Part shown: piece after piece, positions 1 to 4,783 of the stretch
Position numbering within the stretch: position 1 is the first letter of the stretch
How the letters are laid out: every line of letters begins with the position of its first letter
Assembly (NCBI GenBank): GCA_023458615.1
Contig: JAEWYV010000218.1
Coordinates: 1-5,406 of the forward strand
Direction: 5' to 3'
Source: Bacillota bacterium
GTDB taxonomy: Bacteria; Bacillota; Clostridia; Christensenellales; CAG-138
Length of the DNA stretch: 5,406 nt
Position numbers and translations under genes: made by a program
The notes under the pieces: generated by a model
What the model was told of the DNA's origin: nothing
Databases searched by the model: none
What the model saw: only the letters and a program-made list of their open reading frames with translations

Positions 1-890
1 GCGCTCTCCGCCTGCTGAAGGTTTCTGCTTGCGGTGAGCAATACCTCAGTTCGATAGGCTTTCTCCGCGTTGACCTTTGCCTGCTGCCGTGCCTTTGCGG
101 TAAGTGAGCTCGTCAGGATGGACGCAACCAGCATGACCACAAAGGTCAGCGGATAGCTCGGGTCATACGCAAGTAGCGTAAAGCGCGGCTCGGTAAAGAA
201 ATAGTTAAAGGTTAGAACGCTCAGCACCGAAGAGAGCAACCCGTAAAATACGCCGTCCGTCCAGAATGCCGTAAGCAGCACCGCAAGGATATACAGCGTC
301 ATGACGCTTGCTTCCGAAAAGCCCAAGGTGCGTAAAAAAAGTCCCAGCAATGTTGTTGCAGCAAGGATTGCAATCTCTATGACAAAGGAGCGTAGATTGA
401 ACCCCCGCATCGGTGTGCCAAATCCACGCTCACGCTTGCCTGTCTCTTCCGGCAACAAAAACAGCTCCAAATGCGGCAACAGCCTGGAAAGTCGCCTGGC
501 TGGATCATGCCTTTGCCGGAATACTCCCCCGGTTGCGGCGCGCCCAAGCACGATCTTGGTTACGCGCGCGGTTTTAGCAAACTCCGCGATCTGAAGGGCA
601 ACATCTGCGCCGTACGAGGTAGCGATTTGTGCACCAGCTTTTTCCGCAAGTCCAAGATTTTCCTCAAGATGATGCGCCTGTTCAGCAGGCAGCATGGCAT
701 TAGACGGGGATTCCACATAGAGCGCCGTGAGCTTCGCGCCAAACGCACGCGAAAGGACAGCGCCTGCCTCAATCACGCGCGCATTGTTTGGCGCGGGTGA
801 AATACAAATGAGAATATGTTCTTCCTGCGATGCGTGATCCATCCTCAGCCGTGGCGCCCCCAGTCGAGCTAGTAATTGGATTCTATGCAT
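1..890 (-). CDS. kdpD: KdpD-like sensor histidine kinase, N-terminal part (C-terminus off the left edge)
   Basis: The visible 296 residues hold a universal stress protein (USP) domain at about 24-147 and a DUF4118 membrane domain at about 165-265, with hydrophobic helices and the KdpD hallmark NYFFTEPRFTLLAYDP at 229-244. They then enter the cytoplasmic linker (RTEVLLTASRNLQQAE) that precedes GAF, HisKA and ATPase domains in KdpD. The long N-terminal KdpD domain with its Walker motif, present in E. coli KdpD, is absent: an in-frame TGA at 897-899 closes the frame upstream, so this is a USP-first short form. Residues 31-58 read SPA, 20 residues, LTALY, close to the SxS-X20-FTAxY c-di-AMP motif reported for S. 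aureus KdpD. The start at 890 lies 6 bases after the OB-fold gene and has no strong Shine-Dalgarno; ATG 842 is an alternative that begins just before the USP fold. Regulation of the linked Trk genes is inferred from linkage. Confidence 0.88.
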   Translation of the reverse strand, partial: MHRIQLLARLGAPRLRMDHASQEEHILICISPAPNNARVIEAGAVLSRAFGAKLTALYVESPSNAMLPAEQAHHLEENLGLAEKAGAQIATSYGADVALQIAEFAKTARVTKIVLGRAATGGVFRQRHDPARRLSRLLPHLELFLLPEETGKRERGFGTPMRGFNLRSFVIEIAILAATTLLGLFLRTLGFSEASVMTLYILAVLLTAFWTDGVFYGLLSSVLSVLTFNYFFTEPRFTLLAYDPSYPLTFVVMLVASILTSSLTAKARQQAKVNAEKAYRTEVLLTASRNLQQAES

Positions 891-896
891 AGCATA

Positions 897-1433
897 TCAC
901 TTTTGCGTGGAGTTGATAACGGAATTCTGCTTTGGCGGAGGCGACGTAGCGCGCCGTTTCCAAACCAGAAGCAGGAGCAGCGCCGCGGGCAGCGGCAGTG
1001 CGATGGCAAGGATGGTGACAAGACGCGAAAGCGGCATCTGTACGCTCCCGCCAACGCGCAGAACAGTAATGGTGCTGGCGTGAATGTCCAAATCCCCCCC
1101 GTGTTCCGCGCAGGCGCGGTGGAAGATGCCCTCCACACGGATCGCGTCGCCGTGCTTGCCATATCCCCCGACTATGGAAATTTGCTTTGCCTCGTCGGCA
1201 GTCACATAGACGCCGATGGTGTTGCTTCCATCCGAAACAGCCAGCCACGCATGATCTGCGCGATAGAGGATGTCGCCAAGCACTTCTCCCTCATACACCA
1301 CGCTCTTGTTGTCATAATCCTTTGCGTGGTCGATCAAATCTCCACTGTTCACGCCTGCGCTTTCTGCAAGCGCAACGGTGGGTACAGCTAGAAGCAGCAG
1401 CGCAATTATAACGAGTAAGGCTTTCTTTTGCAT
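897..1433 (-). CDS. Secreted, C-terminally membrane-anchored OB-fold protein of the Trk operon
   Basis: This is a 178-residue protein. It has a signal peptide (lysines at 3-4, hydrophobic core 5-17, likely cleavage after ALA at 21-23), then a beta-rich domain at about 28-128 that resembles a bacterial OB-fold. One C-terminal helix (about 138-157) is followed by a basic stop-transfer WKRR and a short proline-rich tail. The expected topology is the OB domain outside and the tail inside. Residues 104-119 read FHRACAEHGGDLDIHA, dense in His, Cys and Asp, and could bind metal or another ligand; that is inference. ATG 1433 was chosen over ATG 1505 because it gives a clean signal peptide. It is preceded by AAAGG at 1444-1448, spacing 10, inside the 3' end of trkH, with a 28-base overlap. 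The gene ends 6 bases before the KdpD-like gene in the same frame. No function is known to me; an accessory sensory role beside TrkH or the kinase is possible. Confidence 0.82.
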   Translation of the reverse strand: MQKKALLVIIALLLLAVPTVALAESAGVNSGDLIDHAKDYDNKSVVYEGEVLGDILYRADHAWLAVSDGSNTIGVYVTADEAKQISIVGGYGKHGDAIRVEGIFHRACAEHGGDLDIHASTITVLRVGGSVQMPLSRLVTILAIALPLPAALLLLLVWKRRATSPPPKQNSVINSTQK

Positions 1434-2935
1434 ACCTGTGTCGCCTTTCGAATCACATAGGAAATCAGAGCGAATACCGACAAGAACTCCAACCGCGCAA
1501 GCCACATAATCGCGATATACACGACCTTGAGAAACGCTGGCATTGCGGCGGTCGTGACCCCGATTGAGAGACCGACATTGCCGGTGGCGGAGGCGGATTC
1601 AAACGCTGCCATGCTCAGCGGGAACCCCGCAAGCAAACCGGCAAGCGTGCCAATTGAGAATGTCGCAACATACAAAATCACGATCAACGCCGCGCTCTTA
1701 ACCGTGGTATCGGTCAATACAATGTCGCGAATGTGGTGATACTTCTGTTCGCGCACACGCGACTCCGGCAAAACCATTCGCCGCACCTCACCCTTGAGCG
1801 CTGTGAACAGAATACCCGTGCGCATGCCCTTAAAGCCGCCGGCGGTCGAGCTCGCGCTGCCGCCAAACATCATGGCGATCGTGATTGCAAAGAGCGCGAT
1901 ATCGCCCCACTCATAGTAGAACTGCTTGGCGTAAACCGTCATGAATCCCGTGGTCGTGTGTCCCGAAATCAGCTGGTAAAAGCCTTTTCGAAACATTGCG
2001 ACCGCATCCGGGTAGACGTTGTTCTTCATCAACCCAAGTGTACACAGTAAGACGGTGATGATCAGCGTCACCGAGAATGTCACGGTCTCTATGTTCTTCC
2101 GCAGCTCACGCGTATTTCCGGAAAGCACCGCATGGTGCAGCGCAAAGTTGAACGAGCCGATCACGAAGAACACGACGGTCACCAGCTCAAAGAGCGTACT
2201 GTGGTAGTAGAGGATATTCTGGCTCATCGGCGCAAAGCCGCCCGTGCTCCAGGCGGACATATAGGTCCATAACCCATGCAGAAACGCGCGATCGAGCGGG
2301 AGCCCCGCGACCAAAGCCGAAATGGTAAGCGCGACTGTGCCCACTGCCAAATAGATCAGGCTGATCTGCCAGATGCGGCGCGCAGTGCTAATCGCATTCG
2401 GAAAGAGCTTCTCGTCCTTCGCTTCGCCGACATACATCCGATAAGCTCCGCCTTGCCCTTTGCTCAGGAAAGTCAGCGCGAGCACGACCATGCCTTGACC
2501 GCCAACAAACGTCAAGAGATGCCGCCACATGTTGATGCCGTTACTGACGTGATCCATATCCTGAATCAGCGTTAGCCCCGTGGTGGTCAACCCGCTCATC
2601 ACGTCGAAGCAGGTGTCCAGATAACTTAAATAGTTCCCGGAAAAGTAATACGGCAGCGCGGCTAACAGCATGCTAAGAAACCACGATCCCGCGGCAACCA
2701 CCATACCCTCGCCAAAGCTGAGTTTGGCAAAGCGTTCCTTGGTGCCCGCGAGCATCAACCCCGCCGCGACAAGCACCGCGATGGAAAGTGAAGCAACAAA
2801 AGCAAGCGCGATTGGCCACTCTCTATATGCCAATGATGTAATGATTGGCAGAATCTGCAGCGCGTTGAGCACTAAAACCACAAGGCCTGTATAGTAACAA
2901 ATCGGTCGGAACCGATTGATTGGTCGATCGATCAT
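1406..2935 (-). CDS. trkH: TrkH/KtrB-family potassium uptake transporter (membrane pore)
   Basis: At 509 residues it is close to the usual 480-510 of TrkH. It is the K+-conducting pore in the cytoplasmic membrane, built from four membrane-pore-membrane repeats. All four filter loops are visible: TTTGL at 117-121, STGGF at 230-234, TTTGF at 327-331 and SATGNVGLS at 449-457. Glycine is kept in each, which favours real K+ selectivity. The intramembrane gate region after repeat 3 reads GGSASSTAGGFKGMR (358-372), matching the family's small-residue loop with its basic end. Two family motifs vary: GGQGMVVL at 145-152 (usually GGMGI-VL) and ARLEF at 480-484 (usually GRLE). The start ATG 2935 has GGGGTGA at 2943-2949 as ribosome binding site, spacing 7. 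It follows trkA and a small membrane ORF in one operon, so the RCK proteins upstream are its likely gating partners. Confidence 0.96.
   Translation of the reverse strand: MIDRPINRFRPICYYTGLVVLVLNALQILPIITSLAYREWPIALAFVASLSIAVLVAAGLMLAGTKERFAKLSFGEGMVVAAGSWFLSMLLAALPYYFSGNYLSYLDTCFDVMSGLTTTGLTLIQDMDHVSNGINMWRHLLTFVGGQGMVVLALTFLSKGQGGAYRMYVGEAKDEKLFPNAISTARRIWQISLIYLAVGTVALTISALVAGLPLDRAFLHGLWTYMSAWSTGGFAPMSQNILYYHSTLFELVTVVFFVIGSFNFALHHAVLSGNTRELRKNIETVTFSVTLIITVLLCTLGLMKNNVYPDAVAMFRKGFYQLISGHTTTGFMTVYAKQFYYEWGDIALFAITIAMMFGGSASSTAGGFKGMRTGILFTALKGEVRRMVLPESRVREQKYHHIRDIVLTDTTVKSAALIVILYVATFSIGTLAGLLAGFPLSMAAFESASATGNVGLSIGVTTAAMPAFLKVVYIAIMWLARLEFLSVFALISYVIRKATQVCKRKPYSL
2900..2917 (-). repeat. 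Perfect 7-bp hairpin in trkH codons 7-12
   Basis: AATCGGT and ACCGATT flank a four-base TCCG loop in the sense (minus) strand, beginning 18 bases after the A of the trkH ATG. In the mRNA it would lie under the initiating ribosome and could tune trkH translation. One such repeat is expected by chance in a few kilobases, so the role is uncertain. Confidence 0.35.
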
Positions 2936-2942
2936 ACCGCAT

Positions 2943-2949
2943 TCACCCC
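2943..2949 (-). promoter_or_regulatory. Ribosome binding site of trkH, containing the stop of the small ORF
   Basis: GGGGTGA matches the anti-Shine-Dalgarno complement GAGGTGA except at one base and sits 7 bases before ATG 2935. Its TGA is the stop codon of the 33-residue ORF, so ribosomes finishing the small peptide are positioned to start trkH. This supports strict translational coupling. Confidence 0.7.
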
Positions 2950-3044
2950 AGCAGTGCAGAGACGGCGTAACCTGCGAGGATCAGCGCGCCGGAGAAACCG
3001 ATCTCCAGTAGCACCCCACGCGCCGTCTTCAATTTTTCCTTCAT
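2943..3044 (-). CDS. Small single-helix membrane protein between trkA and trkH, KdpF-like (candidate)
   Basis: This 33-residue ORF fills the gap between trkA and trkH. Its ATG overlaps the trkA stop as ATGA (3041-3044). A strong Shine-Dalgarno GGGGAG (3052-3057, spacing 7) precedes it, and its TGA lies inside the trkH ribosome binding site. The peptide has a basic N-terminus (K2, K4, K6, R9), then one hydrophobic helix from about 10 to 33 with a single buried charge, Glu14. By the positive-inside rule the N-terminus is cytoplasmic. Residues 25-32 read GYAVSALL; from memory E. coli KdpF, a 29-residue subunit of the Kdp pump, carries GYLVYALI. KdpA and TrkH belong to one superfamily, so a KdpF-like helix packed on TrkH makes structural sense, but short hydrophobic peptides can look alike by chance. 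Translation is well supported by the signals; the function is inference. Confidence 0.75.
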   Translation of the reverse strand: MKEKLKTARGVLLEIGFSGALILAGYAVSALLG

Positions 3045-3715
3045 ATGGCTTCTCCCCGCACCGCGGAAATCACACGCGGTAGATCGTTTTCATTCCCTAG
3101 AATCACAACATTGTCATCCACGGTAAGCACAGTATCACCATCGGGAATGATTGCTTCGCCATCCCGCACCAAGCAGACGACAATCATACCCTTTGGAAGT
3201 CCAATCTCGTTGAGACGCTTGCCGCTATAGGGCGATTGCTGATCAACCAGCGCTTCACGAACACGCACATGCGTGGCCTTTCGGGTGAGAAGCGCGTTGA
3301 CATCCGCCCAGTCGAGTTCGGAGTCGATACTCCCTGCGATACGCGCGGTACTGCTAATCACGCTATCCACGCCAAGTTGTTCAAATACGCGAATGTTCTT
3401 CGGGTTTTTTACACGCGCGATGGTACGCTTGACGCCGAAATAATCCTTGGCAAGCTGACAACTCACGAGATTGTTCTGATCCTGACCCGTGACCGCGATG
3501 AGCGCCTCCGCATGGTAGATGCCCGCGTCCCGGAGGCAGTCCGCATTGGTGCCATCCCCGTGCGTGACCTCTACATAAGCTCCGCCGAACGCATTTTCTA
3601 CACGTTCGCAGCGCGCACGATTGTTATCGATGAGCATGATGTGATGCTTCTCCGCCATCAGCGTTTTCACGAGATAATAACCGACGTTTCCGCCGCCTAC
3701 GATGATAATGCGCAT
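3041..3715 (-). CDS. trkA: TrkA-family K+ uptake regulatory subunit (RCK_N plus RCK_C)
   Basis: A 224-residue cytoplasmic regulator with a complete single RCK unit. The Rossmann domain (about 1-120) starts with GGGNVG (7-12) and has Asp30 at the end of the second strand, the usual pattern for NAD(H) or ATP/ADP ribose binding. The RCK_C domain spans about 145-220 and contains the typical turn RDGEAIIPDGDTVL (184-197). This matches the KtrA/half-TrkA length of about 220; E. coli TrkA is a tandem duplication of about twice that. In related systems RCK_C domains can also bind c-di-AMP, but I cannot confirm this here. The start follows the TAG of the upstream RCK_N gene with no gap and has AAGGAG at 3725-3730, spacing 9. 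It overlaps the small membrane ORF by ATGA. It likely assembles into a ring that gates TrkH. Confidence 0.95.
   Translation of the reverse strand: MRIIIVGGGNVGYYLVKTLMAEKHHIMLIDNNRARCERVENAFGGAYVEVTHGDGTNADCLRDAGIYHAEALIAVTGQDQNNLVSCQLAKDYFGVKRTIARVKNPKNIRVFEQLGVDSVISSTARIAGSIDSELDWADVNALLTRKATHVRVREALVDQQSPYSGKRLNEIGLPKGMIVVCLVRDGEAIIPDGDTVLTVDDNVVILGNENDLPRVISAVRGEAI
3052..3057 (-). promoter_or_regulatory. Ribosome binding site of the small membrane ORF
   Basis: GGGGAG on the minus strand lies 7 bases before ATG 3044, within the last codons of trkA. A well-spaced Shine-Dalgarno here is the main evidence that the 33-codon ORF is translated and is not simply spacer. Confidence 0.7.
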
Positions 3716-4129
3716 CTATTCGCTCTCCTTCGGTTCGCCGAGCAGGGAGCTGATTCGTTCCACCGTCAGCATTGTCGGGCAGACGGTGCAGAGTCCCATT
3801 TGACGCAGCACCGCATCTTTGTCCGGGTCATAACAACGCGTCACCACGTGCGGCACATGATAGAGCTGCGAGGCAATCTGCGCGGTCATAATGTTGACAT
3901 TATCGTCGCTTGTCACGGCACAGAGCGCATCCGCGCGCTCAATACCAGCGCTTTTAAGCACATCCTCGTCAATGGACATACCGGTGATAGTGAGGCAGTT
4001 TGTGCCGTTTTCCAACTGCGCAAAGCTCTCCTCATTTGGATCGATCACGACCACGTCATGTCCGTCGTTGGACAGTGTCTTCACTAAATTTGCGCCGATT
4101 TTTCCGCAACCGGCAATGATTATATACAT
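3716..4129 (-). CDS. RCK_N-only TrkA-like nucleotide-binding protein
   Basis: A 137-residue protein made almost entirely of one RCK_N Rossmann domain: GCGKIG at 7-12 binds the dinucleotide and Asp30 in VVVIDPN ends strand two. A later CAVTSDDNVNIMTAQ segment (about 90-104) fits the TrkA helix and strand pattern. It ends soon after the Rossmann fold (TVERISSLL), so RCK_C is missing. There is no sign of a frameshift, because a proper stop and an intact downstream trkA with its own ribosome binding site follow directly. It therefore looks like a real half-subunit that could pair with the downstream RCK_N/RCK_C protein, a split and shortened version of tandem TrkA. ATG 4129 has AAGGGAG at 4138-4144 (spacing 8) and overlaps the TPR gene by 10 bases. 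A homomeric role independent of TrkH cannot be excluded. Confidence 0.92.
   Translation of the reverse strand: MYIIIAGCGKIGANLVKTLSNDGHDVVVIDPNEESFAQLENGTNCLTITGMSIDEDVLKSAGIERADALCAVTSDDNVNIMTAQIASQLYHVPHVVTRCYDPDKDAVLRQMGLCTVCPTMLTVERISSLLGEPKESE
3725..3730 (-). promoter_or_regulatory. Ribosome binding site of trkA
   Basis: AAGGAG on the minus strand, 9 bases before ATG 3715 and inside the last codons of the RCK_N gene. It shows that the downstream TrkA protein starts independently, so the two RCK genes are truly separate and not one frameshifted tandem gene. Confidence 0.75.
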
Positions 4130-4467
4130 GCCTTTGTCTCCCTTACATAGGGTCTCGGTAAATGCTCAAAGTCACAGTCGCTCACGGAATACGCTTCTTT
4201 ACGCGTCCGATAAAACTCCGAAAACCCCTCCAGATTCCAGCGGGAAGGCCCATAGGTTGGATCCAGCGCATTTGCCGCGCGAAAATGCTTCATCGCGTCC
4301 TCATGCCTGCGTTTTTTCTCCAGCAGCAGCCCCATGAGGTTATGCGGCACGGGACTGTGCGGAGACTGAAACATGGCGGTCGCCAGCAGTGCCTCGCATG
4401 CGTCAAACTCCCGTTGCCCGATCATTGTTTTTGCCTCAATGATCAGATCGTCTAATTCTTCACTCAT
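4120..4467 (-). CDS. Short TPR-repeat protein, first gene of the Trk operon
   Basis: A 115-residue soluble protein with no signal peptide or membrane helix. It contains one degenerate TPR helix pair at about 5-37 and one clear TPR at about 39-72 (N43, G46, L47, then EDAMKHFRAANALDP at 56-70, the classic A-F-A-LDP pattern). A third helix starts at about 73-86, and an acidic, proline-containing tail ends the protein. TPRs are protein-binding scaffolds; the partner is unknown. ATG 4467 is preceded by AGAGG at 4476-4480, spacing 8. Its last 10 bases overlap the start of the RCK_N gene, and it supplies that gene's ribosome binding site. This coupling implies co-expression with the K+ genes, perhaps as an adaptor for the RCK ring or the sensor kinase, which is inference. 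Confidence 0.85.
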   Translation of the reverse strand: MSEELDDLIIEAKTMIGQREFDACEALLATAMFQSPHSPVPHNLMGLLLEKKRRHEDAMKHFRAANALDPTYGPSRWNLEGFSEFYRTRKEAYSVSDCDFEHLPRPYVRETKACI

Positions 4468-4704
4468 ACTCGTTTCCTCTTTTGCAGATCGTTTTGAACT
4501 ACAGACGCAGTATAGATCGGCGCGTGAAAAAGCGCCGTTCGAGTTTAGGCAAGCGGCGTTAAAGTTGTGTTAAAGAAAGCATTGTGCAAACTATTTCCTA
4601 TGAAAACGAACACCTTGCTATGCATCGGTCGGCAAAAAGAGAAAGCCAAGTCCAGCATCGTATAATAATCCGCTTCAGACGCCAAATAAACTGCTACTGC
4701 CCGC
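4468..4704 (-). promoter_or_regulatory. Gene-free leader and promoter region of the Trk operon
   Basis: These roughly 240 bases separate the terminator from the TPR gene and must contain the operon promoter unless transcription reads through. I see no strong consensus promoter. The best -10-like box is TATACT (4509-4514, minus strand), which would give a leader of about 35 bases, but the -35 position is occupied by the GC-rich palindrome at 4518-4537. A weaker option is TTGGCG with TACGAT about 180-200 bases upstream of the TPR start. I found no recognisable ydaO-type (c-di-AMP) riboswitch core and no tRNA or T-box features. Confidence 0.35.
4518..4558 (-). repeat. Overlapping, mutually exclusive inverted repeats upstream of the TPR gene
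   Basis: CGGCGC (4518-4523) and GCGCCG (4532-4537) form a perfect 6-bp inverted repeat around an 8-base A-rich spacer. The right arm (CGCCG, 4533-4537) can alternatively pair with CGGCG at 4554-4558. On the minus strand the second pairing is followed directly by CTTTTT, a weak terminator-like layout. It could be an operator next to the TATACT box or a small attenuator, but stems this short also occur by chance. Confidence 0.3.
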
Positions 4705-4768
4705 TCAAAAGCAAAATGAGGGCCCTGTCGTAAGACAGAGCCCTCGCTTGTATTGTTTGCGCTTTTGA
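4705..4768 (-). terminator. Intrinsic terminator of the surface-protein gene, with nested outer stem
   Basis: On the minus strand an 11-bp stem with one A/C mismatch (4718-4729 pairing with 4734-4745: GAGGGC/GCCCTC and GACAG/CTGTC) closes a four-base loop. The T-rich run ATTTTGCTTTT follows (4707-4717). The stem lies about 38 bases after the TAA at 4784-4786. A perfect 8-bp inverted repeat, TCAAAAGC at 4705-4712 with GCTTTTGA at 4761-4768, flanks it and overlaps part of the T-rich run. The opposite orientation lacks a T tract and serves no gene. Confidence 0.85.
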
Positions 4769-4783
4769 TTCGGATTTTTTCTG

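Noticed and set aside
301..800. Plus-strand frames across the left part of the window
   Set aside because: The minus strand is continuously open from 890 to the edge and encodes unmistakable KdpD-type USP and DUF4118 sequence; the plus-strand frames are shadows.
876..1391. A 171-codon plus-strand frame antisense to the OB-fold gene
   Set aside because: No domain, and it overlaps the kinase start and a gene with a clear signal peptide and membrane helix on the minus strand. It is a shadow frame.
1431..1505. Longer start (ATG 1505) for the OB-fold protein
   Set aside because: It would put 24 extra residues before an excellent signal peptide and lengthen the overlap with trkH. ATG 1433 has an AAAGG at acceptable spacing.
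3236..4087. A 283-codon open frame on the plus strand antisense to both TrkA-like genes
   Set aside because: It lies entirely opposite well-supported RCK genes with clear motifs and start signals. Its translation shows no recognisable domain, and long antisense frames are common opposite GC-rich coding sequence.
3716..4129. A frameshifted tandem trkA gene
   Set aside because: The RCK_N gene ends cleanly and the next gene has its own strong ribosome binding site and full RCK_N/RCK_C. No RCK_C remnant exists in any frame between them.
4468..4704. A c-di-AMP (ydaO-type) riboswitch in the operon leader
   Set aside because: It would fit the biology, but I could not find the conserved riboswitch core or its paired elements in this stretch.
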